From: Candidatus Saccharimonadota bacterium
Lineage (GTDB): Bacteria > Patescibacteriota > Saccharimonadia > Saccharimonadales > Saccharimonadaceae
Assembly (NCBI GenBank): GCA_009783305.1
Contig: WRHJ01000004.1
Location: 1-64,000 of the forward strand
Length of the DNA stretch: 64,000 nt
Direction of reading: 5' to 3'
Shown: positions 8,990-18,070 of the stretch, one piece after another
How the letters are laid out: each line of letters starts with the position of its first letter
Numbering within the stretch: the first letter of the stretch is position 1
The notes under the pieces: generated by a model
Told to the model about the DNA's origin: nothing
What the model saw: the letters and a program-made list of their open reading frames with translations, nothing else
Database searches by the model: none
Made by a program: the position numbers and the translations under genes

Positions 8990-9511
8990 TTATTTCTTAG
9001 CGCGAGCAATGGATTGTTCGATGACTTTTTTGGCGGCGGCGGCATCGCCCCAACCATTGAAGGAAACCTTGGTGCCGGTCCAGTCATTCTTCCAGTCTTT
9101 GTAATGAGAATAGAAGTGCTCGATAACTTTTTTGAAGTTTTCACCTAGGTCAGCGAGGTCTTTGATGTGATCTTTTGATACGTCTTTGGCGGGAACAAGG
9201 ATGATTTTTTCATCATTTTCGCCATCGTCTATCATATAAAGCACGCCAATGGGGCGAGCGGGAACGACAGTGTTGTGTGGGACGGATTCGTCGATGATGA
9301 GCAGGCCGTCGAGTGGATCGCCATCTTCGCAGAGAGTTTCTGGGATGTAACCGTAATCAGACGGATAACCAAGCATGGTGCCGTTAACACGATCTAGGGT
9401 AAGATAGCCGGTTTCTTTGTCCATTTCATATTTATTTTTTTCGCCTTTGCGAATCTCGATAATGAGGTTTACTACTTCTGGGGCTTTTTCGCCGTAGGAA
9501 ATACTAGACAT
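8990..9511 (-). CDS. ppa: Inorganic pyrophosphatase
   Basis: 173-residue soluble family I enzyme that hydrolyses pyrophosphate to phosphate. The metal-binding signature DGDPLDG is intact and is preceded by GYPSDYGYIPET. Length matches bacterial homologues. It has its own promoter (TGCTATACT on the minus strand) and a CGGAG Shine-Dalgarno site. Monocistronic, ending in the shared terminator. Confidence 0.96.
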   Translation of the reverse strand: MSSISYGEKAPEVVNLIIEIRKGEKNKYEMDKETGYLTLDRVNGTMLGYPSDYGYIPETLCEDGDPLDGLLIIDESVPHNTVVPARPIGVLYMIDDGENDEKIILVPAKDVSKDHIKDLADLGENFKKVIEHFYSHYKDWKNDWTGTKVSFNGWGDAAAAKKVIEQSIARAKK

Positions 9512-9567
9512 AAATACACTCCGTTTATTTATTGTTCTATCAGTATAGCAGAAAATTAGTCGGGCGA

Positions 9568-12500
9568 TTAGAGTCGTATTCTGCGGGACTGCCGACGCTG
9601 CTTGAAGATGACGAAGGAAATAATAGTAGCGGATGATATAGCTAGGCCAATGGACAGGTAACCGCCATTTAATATAAGGCCGAATATGCCAGTGCCTGGG
9701 AGACCGATGCTGGTGCCAGCAAGTATAACGATGCCTAATGGGACAACATTGCCGTTTCCGAAATCAGCCAAAAATGTATAGGTGCCAGGATTAAGGGTAC
9801 CAAGGTAGGTCTCATGAAGCGTGATGACAGTGCTGCCTTCTGAAACGTCATAATGATCGGTATGCACATCTGCTCCATCAAGAGTAAGCTTGATGAACTC
9901 ATTGAAATCTGCATTGATGATGGCGATACGATGCCCAATGCCGTTAAAATCGGCGAAGTGTTGAATTACTCGATAATTGGGTAGAGCAACTGCGATATTG
10001 CAGCTTTGGCTGGCATTGTTACGATTAAGATCACCTGGGTGCGAAGCGGTGATAGTAACTGTACCTACACCTATGAGGCTAAGGGTGTTGCTGGATACGG
10101 TCGCTATATTGGTATTCCAGCTGGTAAAGACAATGCCCGGAAGTCCGGTTGAATTGGAGGCGGAAAGAGTGATCGTGTCACCAACGTAACCGGAGACTGG
10201 GCAACTGAAAGAGATGGTTTGATCAGCTTTTAGGATGGAGAAGCTGATCTCTAGGTCGGCAACGTCGTAATCGCCGCTATCATCTGCCGAGACAACTAAT
10301 TTGTAGTTGCCGGCGTTGGTGGGAGCTTCTCCAAGAGTGATGTCCGCACTGGTTTTCCAGGTGTAAGTTGGCGAAAGAGTGTCAATTGTAGTGCCCAAAA
10401 TGGTTTCGGTGAAGATTGGGGTGCCGGAGATGGTTATGGGATTACCGTTGTATGCTCTGCTGGTAATCGAAATACCGCTAATCTCAACTGGCGTGCGTTC
10501 GGTGACATTAATGCTAATAACGGCCTCAGCGATGTTATAGTTGGTGCTGACAAAACTAATTGTTATGAGCGATTTGGCACTACCGGAAGCGGTGAGAGCA
10601 ATAGGCAGAGACAAGTAGAGATCATGGATACTTGGCGGACTAGTATAGATGTCCCCGTCGATGGATTCGATGTTATAAGCGCTGACATCGGAAGCGTTAA
10701 CATTGAAAGGCAGGAGGGTATCTAGATCGAAACTGTATACATTTGCGATTCCGGCCTTAACATTAAATTCTTGGTTGACGCCATCAGCGGAGGCTTGTCC
10801 TATCACCTGCCCCCCAACAGATAATGCGCCACTGCTAAGGATGTAGTTATTGGTTTTGCTGTTAGCAACTAAGGCGACAGTGCCAGTTACAGTTTTACCT
10901 GTGCCGGCATCGGCATTATTAAACTGAGCACTTGAGACTGTATAGTCAGTGGTAAGAGTAAGCGATTGACCACCTTCTAGACCAGTGAAGGTGACGGCAG
11001 TGACGGTGGCAGTGGTAGTTGTATCGTAAGTTTTAGGAGCAATCGTACCACTTGAGAGGCTGATAGACTTCTTGTCTATGTTATAAGTGCCAAGATTAAG
11101 TTTGACGGCAGAATAGTTAATGCCTTCAGCTATATCGGCATAGACTGTGTAGCTACCGGCATTGGTGGGAGCAGTAGTAGATTCAGCATAAGTTGTGCCG
11201 CCAGTACCAGCATAGCGAACCGTGATAGTGCCGAGTCCGATTACACCAGGTTTAGCAGCTGGCGTAGTGACGGGACGAGGCGAAGCATTGTAGATAATAC
11301 CAGTTGGGATGGAGTAGTCAATGTTGGAGGTGGTAGGGGTGGTTTTAGTTGGAGTAGGAGTAGATGTTTCTATCTTAGTAACAGCTAAACCTATGCTTTT
11401 CGTGACATTTCCGCCCTTATTGTCAGTAACAGTGGCCCTAACGGAATACGCTCCAGCTGTGGTGGGGGTCCCGCTAATGACGCCGGCGCTGGATATGGTC
11501 AATCCGGTGGGCAATCCAGTAGCGCTCCAAGTGTATGGGCCTGTACCGCCAGTTACATTTAGGGTTTGACTATACGCATCGCCGACTATACCTGATTGGA
11601 GTGAAGAAGTGGCAATTGACGGTGTGGTTTCGCTTGTTGATACAATGTAAACTCGATATGGTTTGCTGGCTATTTTGCCTGTGCTATCTATCACGGTGAC
11701 GTGGACAATTTCGCTGACGCCAGCTGCTCCAGAAGAAGCTGGAGTGCCCGATATCACACCGGTCGAGCTGTTAATGGAGAGGTCTTTGGTGAGTGTCGAA
11801 CCAACTTTAATGCTCCAGGTATAGGGGGCTGTCCCGCCAGTAGCAGCCATTGTAGCGCTGTAACTTGTCCCTTTGACCCCGCTTGGCAAAGATGGGGTTG
11901 TGATATTTAGATCGCTAGTGGTCGATGGCACTATGACTTTTATGTGCCGCACGTTCCAGTCCGAAGTATAGACTCCCATCATCACGCCAACCCAAAACTC
12001 GCCAGACGTGCTTGGCGTAATGGATAGTATGCCTGTATCTTTATCTATGGCTCTAACTATCTCGCTTGAAGTGACCGTTTTAGAGTCTGGGTAACTATGT
12101 AAATCGGTCGTAATTGAATATGGCGGGGTTGCCCCTGTAATATTTAACTGATATGTCGTAGTTTGTCCCAGTGGTGCTATTATCTCTGGAACATAGGCAA
12201 TATTGGGGCGAGAACTGTCAAATGGCGGATTTTCATGACCTTTGTCAATAGCCAGAAGCTGCAGAGAGCGATAAGCGTTCAGGACCCCGTAGCCTGACTG
12301 CACATCCCATCCTGGCCAATAAAGATCAACTGCGCCTTCTTCGAGATAATCTTGCACCTGTTTGTTGGTTAGTGTTGGATCATAAGACCATAGTAGCCCA
12401 GCTACTGCCGCTACTTGCGGGGTTGAGAACGATGTGCCACCAGCACTACCATAACCACCAGACCGTGTAGTCGTGTACCAGCCACCGGTTCCCATAATAT

Positions 12501-13569
12501 TAATCCCCTGTCCGAAACTGTGGCTAACAGTTCTGGAATATTGTGCAGACCCTACGCCGATTACGTTCGCATAGCGACCAGGATAACAAATGCCAGCTGC
12601 GCTTCCGTTGCATCCGCCGCTTCCTTGACCACCTTCGTTTCCTGCCGCCGCGACGAGTATAGCGCCCTTGCTATAGGCGTAATCGACAGCGTTCCTTTCG
12701 GTAACACTGTCCGAGCTGCCACCGAGGCTCATACTTATGATTTTTGCACCATTGTCAACAGCATAGGTAATGCCTCTTGCTACGGCTGCGGTCGATATTG
12801 AATTGTTGGCGTCGGCGCATTTGATTGGCATTATACCGACACCCCACGCTACACCAACAGTTCCCCGACCGTTGTTGCCTACTGCACCTACGGTGCCCAT
12901 AACTTGCGTGCCATGACCATGAGTGTCGGTTACGTCTGTGGTACCAGTGACTGCATTGTAAGGTTTGACTATATTGCTCTGATTGATATCGAGATGGTTG
13001 TAATAAAACCCAGTATCGATGATAGCTACTACAATATTTGAGTCGCCTATAGTGTAATCCCATGCTCTCGGCAACCCTAAATATTCTGCTGAGAATCTAT
13101 TCGACGACCAGTTTGGATCATTTGGTATGACTTCTAGTAACCTTCTCTCATAATTGGGCTCAACCAGTTCAACATCAGGGTCATTACTGTAGATTTCTAT
13201 CATTTCTTCTATGGTTTTGTCTTTGGGTATCCTGAGCTCTTTGGTGCGTAATGGTTTAATGTCGGTTACTTCAGTCGATCGAGTTCGACTATTGATACTC
13301 TTTATTCTGTCTTCCGAAACACCTTCTCTATATTTTACAATTATGGTATCTGAGGAATAGCCCCGATCAAAACTAGCCGCTTGTACGGTTGGTTGGTTGT
13401 TGAACCCGTTGAAGGCAAATAGGCCGAGAAGGATGGTTAGAGTGCTAAGAGTTAGTAGCGATAGTCTTGTTCTCTTTTGGAATTTTTTGTTGTGATTAAA
13501 AAGCAATGATCTTAATTTAGAAAAAGTGGAATGATGGATATGCACCTTACATTTCCCATTCTCTCGCAA
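9568..13569 (-). CDS. Secreted LPXTG-anchored subtilisin-like serine protease with Ig-like repeats
   Basis: Up to 1333 residues. A signal peptide (hydrophobic run about 36-50, cleavage near VQA-A) is followed by an inhibitor/fervidolysin-like propeptide (about 70-145). The S8 catalytic domain (about 150-440) has Asp185 (IIDTG), His219 (HGHGT) and Ser380 (GGTSFSTP). Then come two putative Ig (He_PIG-like) modules with GTP...SG turns, YDG/MBG-like beta modules, and at the C terminus LPGTG (1290-1294), a hydrophobic helix and an Arg-rich tail, which is a sortase signal. The start is uncertain: the first in-frame codon is TTG, no good Shine-Dalgarno site is seen, and a GTG lies at residue 9. Probably displayed on the surface and able to cut host or environmental protein. 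Confidence 0.92.
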   Translation of the reverse strand: MRENGKCKVHIHHSTFSKLRSLLFNHNKKFQKRTRLSLLTLSTLTILLGLFAFNGFNNQPTVQAASFDRGYSSDTIIVKYREGVSEDRIKSINSRTRSTEVTDIKPLRTKELRIPKDKTIEEMIEIYSNDPDVELVEPNYERRLLEVIPNDPNWSSNRFSAEYLGLPRAWDYTIGDSNIVVAIIDTGFYYNHLDINQSNIVKPYNAVTGTTDVTDTHGHGTQVMGTVGAVGNNGRGTVGVAWGVGIMPIKCADANNSISTAAVARGITYAVDNGAKIISMSLGGSSDSVTERNAVDYAYSKGAILVAAAGNEGGQGSGGCNGSAAGICYPGRYANVIGVGSAQYSRTVSHSFGQGINIMGTGGWYTTTRSGGYGSAGGTSFSTPQVAAVAGLLWSYDPTLTNKQVQDYLEEGAVDLYWPGWDVQSGYGVLNAYRSLQLLAIDKGHENPPFDSSRPNIAYVPEIIAPLGQTTTYQLNITGATPPYSITTDLHSYPDSKTVTSSEIVRAIDKDTGILSITPSTSGEFWVGVMMGVYTSDWNVRHIKVIVPSTTSDLNITTPSLPSGVKGTSYSATMAATGGTAPYTWSIKVGSTLTKDLSINSSTGVISGTPASSGAAGVSEIVHVTVIDSTGKIASKPYRVYIVSTSETTPSIATSSLQSGIVGDAYSQTLNVTGGTGPYTWSATGLPTGLTISSAGVISGTPTTAGAYSVRATVTDNKGGNVTKSIGLAVTKIETSTPTPTKTTPTTSNIDYSIPTGIIYNASPRPVTTPAAKPGVIGLGTITVRYAGTGGTTYAESTTAPTNAGSYTVYADIAEGINYSAVKLNLGTYNIDKKSISLSSGTIAPKTYDTTTTATVTAVTFTGLEGGQSLTLTTDYTVSSAQFNNADAGTGKTVTGTVALVANSKTNNYILSSGALSVGGQVIGQASADGVNQEFNVKAGIANVYSFDLDTLLPFNVNASDVSAYNIESIDGDIYTSPPSIHDLYLSLPIALTASGSAKSLITISFVSTNYNIAEAVISINVTERTPVEISGISITSRAYNGNPITISGTPIFTETILGTTIDTLSPTYTWKTSADITLGEAPTNAGNYKLVVSADDSGDYDVADLEISFSILKADQTISFSCPVSGYVGDTITLSASNSTGLPGIVFTSWNTNIATVSSNTLSLIGVGTVTITASHPGDLNRNNASQSCNIAVALPNYRVIQHFADFNGIGHRIAIINADFNEFIKLTLDGADVHTDHYDVSEGSTVITLHETYLGTLNPGTYTFLADFGNGNVVPLGIVILAGTSIGLPGTGIFGLILNGGYLSIGLAISSATIISFVIFKQRRQSRRIRL

Positions 13570-13614
13570 ATTGTTTTTAAATATTTATTTTTATGCTCTA
13601 CTGCCTTTGAGTAT

Positions 13615-13645
13615 AAGCAGAGTTGACGGAAAAGTCAACCCTGCT
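13615..13645 (-). terminator. Intrinsic terminator of the ABC transporter gene
   Basis: 12-bp stem with one mismatch (AGCAGGGTTGAC/GTCAACTCTGCT in minus sense) just after the stop codon; the T tail is short. Confidence 0.7.
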
Positions 13646-15439
13646 TTAGTCCTCGGTATCTAGGAATGCGCCGGTTTGACGGCACCAGAGTTTGGCGTAC
13701 TCGCCGTCGTTGTCGATTAGCTGTTTATGTGTGCCCTGCTCGATGATTTTGCCGTCTTTGAGAACGACAATTTTGTCGAGCGCTGCAACGGTGGAGAGGC
13801 GGTGAGCGATGACCAGCGAGGTGCGATCTTTCATTAGCTGCCGGAGAGCGCCTTGGATGAGCGCTTCGGATTCGCTGTCGAGTGCAGAGGTGGCTTCGTC
13901 TAATACGAGGATTGGAGCGTCTTTGAGGATAGCGCGAGCAATGGCGACACGTTGACGTTGCCCACCGGAGAGTTTGACGCCGCGTTCACCGACGAGGGTA
14001 TCGTAGCCGTTAGGCAGATCTTTGATAAATTCATCGGCATTGGCAAGTTCGGCAGCACGTTTGATCTGAGCGGGAGTGGCTTCTGGTTTGGCGTAGGCAA
14101 TGTTTTCGGCGATAGTGCGGTGGAAGAGCGCGGTTTCTTGAGGAACGTAGGCAATGTTCTCGCGCAATGAAACTTGGGTGACATCGCGGATGTCGGCACC
14201 GTCAATGGTGATAGATCCGCTGTCTACGTCGGCAAAGCGAAGCAGCAATCTGGTAAGGGTAGTCTTGCCGGAACCGCTGACGCCGACTAGGCCAATACGT
14301 TGGCCGGGCTTGATAATAAGACTGAAGTTTTCGAAAATGGCTTCTTTGGCGTCGGAGTGACGGAAGGAGACATCGTTAAACTCGACGAGGCCTTTTTTAA
14401 CCTTTAGCTCGGCGGCATCAGAAGCGTCTTTGACCAGGTCGACTTCGTCGAGGATTTTGGTCATATCATAGGCATCGCCGAAAGCGCGGTTAAAATCTTT
14501 GAAAACGTGATTGATGTCCCAGAGATTGCTGAGGACTTGTTGAGAATAAGTGACGATGAGGACCATGGTAGCTACAGAAATTCCGAACATGGCTGGTCCG
14601 CCGACCAAGAAAAAGATGAGAGCGGCGGTTATGCCGACGCTAACGAAGCTGAACATAATATCGCGGACGATGGTGCTGCGCAGGAGGGCCATGCCGGCAT
14701 TGAAAGATGAGCGTTGAAAGTTGGCATAGCGGCGGCGTTCGTGGGCTTCGCGGCCATAGCTTTTAACCGAAAGGATATTAGTGATGCTGTCGGCGAGCTG
14801 GCCGGTTTGCCGAGTTTGAGCAGAGGCTTCTTCTTCGTTGAGATAAGAGATACGTTTGAAGGTAACGCCGGCAATACTAGTGTAGATAATAATGAAGGCG
14901 GCGAGGAAGATGGCGAAGAGCGGCGCTAGCGGCCAGAGGATGATGAAGATAAAAATGATGGAACAGACGAGGGGGAAGGCGTTCCAAATAAAACTGTCGA
15001 CAAAGCGTTCGAAGCCGCCAATGAATTTATTGGTTTGCGAGACTAATGAACCGCCGAAACGATCATTGTGGAACTGCATAGTTTGGGTGGAAAGAGTGGT
15101 AAAGCAGGTGGCGGCCAAGTTGTACATGGCTTTGAGCTCCATTTTCCAACAGAAGTAGAGGCGAAGTTTTTCTAGCACAGTGGCCGAAAGAAGATAAACG
15201 CCTAGAAAGATGAGGGCCTCTGGCATAAGGGTGGCGAACAGTTGGTCGTTGGGGATCTCGCCAGAGCTGACTTTGCCGATGATATTGGCAAGGATGAGCG
15301 GAGCGAGGGCACTCCTAATAAAGATCACCATTGGGGTAGTGATGAGCATGCCAGCTGACCACCACTTGTAGCGGCGGACTTCCTGCAGAAAATAGTGGAG
15401 CGTGCGAAAAGCAACGCCTTTGGTTCGTTTGGTTTTCAT
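13646..15439 (-). CDS. ABC transporter, fused permease and ATPase
   Basis: 597 residues from the chosen ATG at 15439 (MKTKRTKG). A six-helix exporter-type membrane domain (about 1-310) is followed by the ATPase domain with Walker A GVSGSGKTT, Q-loop, signature LSGGQRQRVAIARA, Walker B ILVLDEATS and the H-loop. Half-transporters of this type export lipids, peptides or drugs; substrate cannot be told. The open frame extends to 15481, but TGTTATAGA (an extended -10 box) ends 6 nt before 15439, matching the leaderless pattern of this genome. Divergent from the PfkB-like gene. Confidence 0.9.
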   Translation of the reverse strand: MKTKRTKGVAFRTLHYFLQEVRRYKWWSAGMLITTPMVIFIRSALAPLILANIIGKVSSGEIPNDQLFATLMPEALIFLGVYLLSATVLEKLRLYFCWKMELKAMYNLAATCFTTLSTQTMQFHNDRFGGSLVSQTNKFIGGFERFVDSFIWNAFPLVCSIIFIFIILWPLAPLFAIFLAAFIIIYTSIAGVTFKRISYLNEEEASAQTRQTGQLADSITNILSVKSYGREAHERRRYANFQRSSFNAGMALLRSTIVRDIMFSFVSVGITAALIFFLVGGPAMFGISVATMVLIVTYSQQVLSNLWDINHVFKDFNRAFGDAYDMTKILDEVDLVKDASDAAELKVKKGLVEFNDVSFRHSDAKEAIFENFSLIIKPGQRIGLVGVSGSGKTTLTRLLLRFADVDSGSITIDGADIRDVTQVSLRENIAYVPQETALFHRTIAENIAYAKPEATPAQIKRAAELANADEFIKDLPNGYDTLVGERGVKLSGGQRQRVAIARAILKDAPILVLDEATSALDSESEALIQGALRQLMKDRTSLVIAHRLSTVAALDKIVVLKDGKIIEQGTHKQLIDNDGEYAKLWCRQTGAFLDTED

Positions 15440-15445
15440 ACCTCT

Positions 15446-15454
15446 TCTATAACA
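15446..15454 (-). promoter_or_regulatory. Extended -10 box, leaderless ABC transporter start
   Basis: TGTTATAGA on the minus strand with 6 nt between box and ATG. Confidence 0.5.
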
Positions 15455-15500
15455 CCACGGATTCATAATAATTGCAAGCATTTTAAAACTATATACCTTA

Positions 15501-15509
15501 TGTTATACT
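15501..15509 (+). promoter_or_regulatory. Extended -10 box before PfkB-like gene
   Basis: TGTTATACT with 8 nt to the ATG at 15518. No Shine-Dalgarno site fits in the gap, so the mRNA is leaderless or has a 1-2 nt leader. Confidence 0.6.
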
Positions 15510-15517
15510 GAAAGCTC

Positions 15518-16399
15518 ATGAGCGAGGTATTAGTAGTCGGCAACGTGACGAAGGACGTTTACCTGCGATTAGATAATCGTCTGAATAAGTTTGAGGTGGA
15601 CGGGGAGGGTGTAACGTGGTTGGACTTGGCATTTGATGGATCTTCGCATCAGTTTTATGCACGACATTCTGTGTTTGGCGGGGCGGCGGTAACGCTGGAG
15701 GTGTTGTCGAGGTTCGGAATTACAGCGAAGATCGCCGGGAATAAGATGGGATTTGCAAATGGACAATTGACGGAAGCAACAGATGCGATCCCAGAGATTT
15801 ATCGCTATATTCTGTCCCAAGATGACAATATAACTTATTTTGGCCCGAGCCAACAAAGGGCGGCAAAATGGCAACCGCCTTCTGACGGTATTGATTGGGT
15901 TTTTATTGACCGTTCGGCTTGCGTGTCGCGGGAGCTGGCGGAGGAGATTTTGAGCTACTTGGAATCAGCTCCGAATATTAAACTGGCATTTTTCGCTTGC
16001 AAACGAGCGCAAATGGCGGCTGGCGAAGTGCATATGTGCAAGCTAAAAGAGCGTGCAGATTTGATTTTTACTGAGGTAAAAAATGCGGCGGATTGTTCGG
16101 AGAAATGCATATGCATTGGGAGAGATTATATTCAGTTTGGTAATGAGCGGGTGGACTGGTCGCTGCAAGAGCGTCAAGATATGATGACGCATTTGACGAC
16201 CGATTCAATCATTGCGGCAAGTATTCTGGGAGCGACGGTACTGGGAAAATCGGCTGGGGAATCGCTGCTACTGGCGCGAGCAAACGTGGAAAACGCTAAT
16301 TTGGACGGGGCATTAAATCTAAACAGATTGGAGGAGATGGTCGTGGGAGAAAATTATAGGGTGGGAAAAGTAGAAAAAAAGGAGGAACAAAATGATTAG
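15518..16399 (+). CDS. Divergent PfkB-like protein
   Basis: 293 residues. The N-terminal half looks like a ribokinase-fold sugar kinase (VVGNVTKDVYLRLD, FGGAAVTLEVLSRFG). The C-terminal signature TGAGDxFxxG is degenerate: the aligned segment reads LTTDSIIAASILG, keeping the Asp but losing the glycines of the anion hole. It could be a kinase with an altered site or a regulatory pseudo-kinase. Its stop overlaps the aldolase start by 8 nt, which ties it to glycolysis. A substitute phosphofructokinase role is possible but unproven. Confidence 0.7.
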   Translation: MSEVLVVGNVTKDVYLRLDNRLNKFEVDGEGVTWLDLAFDGSSHQFYARHSVFGGAAVTLEVLSRFGITAKIAGNKMGFANGQLTEATDAIPEIYRYILSQDDNITYFGPSQQRAAKWQPPSDGIDWVFIDRSACVSRELAEEILSYLESAPNIKLAFFACKRAQMAAGEVHMCKLKERADLIFTEVKNAADCSEKCICIGRDYIQFGNERVDWSLQERQDMMTHLTTDSIIAASILGATVLGKSAGESLLLARANVENANLDGALNLNRLEEMVVGENYRVGKVEKKEEQND

Positions 16400-17354
16400 T
16401 TTTAAAGAATTGGGGTTAGTCAACACCAAGGAAATGTTTGCTAAGGCTGTGGATGGAGGGTACGCAATACCTGGCTACAATTTTAATAATATGGAGCAGC
16501 TGCAGGCGATCATCCAGGCATGTGCGGAGACTAAATCGCCGGTGATCTTGCAGGTATCGGCGGGAGCGCGAAAATACGCCAATCAGACGATGCTGCGTTA
16601 TATGGCGCAGGGTGCGGTGCAATATGCCAAAGAATTAGGAGCGGAGATACCAATTGCGCTACATTTGGACCACGGTGACAGTTTTGAGCTATGTAAGAGT
16701 TGTATTGAATACGGTTTTTCATCGGTGATGATTGATGGCTCTCACCTGCCTTATGAAGAAAATGTGGTTTTGACTAAGCAGGTAGTAGATTACGCTCACC
16801 AATACGATGTGGTGGTGGAGGGCGAGTTGGGCGTATTGGCGGGGGTAGAGGATGATGTTTCGGCGGAAGCGCATACTTATACGCGTCCGGAGGAGGTCGA
16901 GGATTTCGTGAAGAAGACTGGCGTGGACAGTTTGGCGATTTCGATTGGCACCTCGCATGGTGCTTATAAGTTTAAGCCAGGTCAAAAACCGGAGATTCGG
17001 TTGGATATTTTGTCGGAGATTGAAAAGCGGATTCCAGGTTTCCCGATTGTGCTGCATGGTTCGTCTTCAGTGCCGCAAGATTTGATTAAGATGATCAATG
17101 AATATGGCGGCAAGATGGAAGAAGCAATCGGCATACCGGAAGATCAGTTGCGCAAGGCGGCAAAGTCAGCGGTATGCAAGATAAATATTGATTCAGATGG
17201 ACGTTTGGCAATGACGGCGGCAATTCGCAAAGAATTGGCAGAGCATCCGGAAGAGTTCGATCCGCGCAAGTATTTGGGTCCGGCAAGAGAGTTATTGCGG
17301 GCGCTGTATGAGCGTAAGAATATTGAGGTTCTGGGGTCAGCCGACAAAGCTTAG
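16392..17354 (+). CDS. fba: Class II fructose-bisphosphate aldolase
   Basis: 320 residues. Cleaves fructose 1,6-bisphosphate to dihydroxyacetone phosphate and glyceraldehyde 3-phosphate. The HLDH metal/catalytic motif is at residues 91-94, the Glu segment VEGELG at 142-147, the zinc ligand His189 in GTSHG and His222 in LHGSSS. Strong Shine-Dalgarno AAAGGAGGAAC lies inside the end of the upstream PfkB-like gene, so the two are cotranscribed. Together with gap and tpiA in this window it covers the middle of glycolysis. Confidence 0.95.
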   Translation: MISFKELGLVNTKEMFAKAVDGGYAIPGYNFNNMEQLQAIIQACAETKSPVILQVSAGARKYANQTMLRYMAQGAVQYAKELGAEIPIALHLDHGDSFELCKSCIEYGFSSVMIDGSHLPYEENVVLTKQVVDYAHQYDVVVEGELGVLAGVEDDVSAEAHTYTRPEEVEDFVKKTGVDSLAISIGTSHGAYKFKPGQKPEIRLDILSEIEKRIPGFPIVLHGSSSVPQDLIKMINEYGGKMEEAIGIPEDQLRKAAKSAVCKINIDSDGRLAMTAAIRKELAEHPEEFDPRKYLGPARELLRALYERKNIEVLGSADKA

Positions 17355-17359
17355 GCATG

Positions 17360-17386
17360 AAAAAGTCCTGCTGGTGTAGCAGGACT
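17360..17386 (-). terminator. Intrinsic terminator
   Basis: 8-bp stem AGTCCTGC/GCAGGACT with 7-nt loop; the T run is on the minus strand, so it serves the gene ending at 17405. Confidence 0.85.
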
Positions 17387-17388
17387 GT

Positions 17389-17406
17389 GCGCAACGATTG
17401 CGCTTT
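17389..17406 (+). terminator. Weak hairpin downstream of aldolase gene
   Basis: Perfect 6-bp stem GCGCAA/TTGCGC with 3-nt loop and TTT. A possible plus-strand terminator; weak because of the short T run. Confidence 0.4.
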
Positions 17407-17992
17407 AGGAAGTGTGAGCATTGGGGTCCAATAAGATTGGGTAGTTTGTTTTGCGTTCTCGGCAGGAATTAGCCATAAACTTGGTAAGATTTTCGCTGCC
17501 TTCATCGGCGACAATGATGAGTTCGTCGACGGGCACCTGTTTGATGCGAAAACCGGTTTTAAACTTGTAGCCAATTTCGTATTCTTCTTCGACTTCTCCA
17601 TAACCGCGAGTGTAGATTTCTTCGGCCAACATCATGGCTTTGAAACGACGACTGCCGTTGATAGCCATGCCAAATGCCCAGCCCAGAATCAAGAACATAG
17701 CGCTGGGGAATAGGGCAATTTTTGCGGACAGTTGAAATTCGACGCCGAACATGGATCTAACAAACTGGGCGATCATGTAGTATAGGAAAAGTACGATGAC
17801 GAAGAAAAAGACTGGATTGTAGCGGCTACTGAAAACCTTGTATTCCTGCTCTGTTCGGGTTGTGCCGCGAATTTTGTGACGGATAACCAGGACTTGCAGA
17901 TTGTAGGTGCGCGTGGAAACGTAGGCACAGACTGCGAGAAATAGGCAGAGAGTTAATGCGGATACGGTCTGAAAAACTAATGCTTCAGACAT
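17405..17992 (-). CDS. Hypothetical three-helix membrane protein
   Basis: 195 residues, no family recognised. Membrane segments at about 7-27, 60-79 and 91-111, followed by a cytoplasmic or outer domain of about 80 residues with an acidic segment (GEVEEEYEIGYKFKTG). The start is firm: AAAGGAGGTGG lies just upstream. A TGGTATAAT box sits about 45 nt further up, and the leader between holds a small hairpin (CTTGG/CCAAG). It ends at its own terminator. Confidence 0.7.
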   Translation of the reverse strand: MSEALVFQTVSALTLCLFLAVCAYVSTRTYNLQVLVIRHKIRGTTRTEQEYKVFSSRYNPVFFFVIVLFLYYMIAQFVRSMFGVEFQLSAKIALFPSAMFLILGWAFGMAINGSRRFKAMMLAEEIYTRGYGEVEEEYEIGYKFKTGFRIKQVPVDELIIVADEGSENLTKFMANSCRERKTNYPILLDPNAHTS

Positions 17993-18070
17993 TAAGCCAC
18001 CTCCTTTGTAATGTGCTTGGCAATACCAAGTACGGTATATTATACCATACTAGATATTATAAAGCAAGAA

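Noticed and set aside
15440-15481. Upstream extension of the ABC transporter start
   Set aside because: The extra 14 codons lie over the extended -10 box; no ribosome site precedes 15481.
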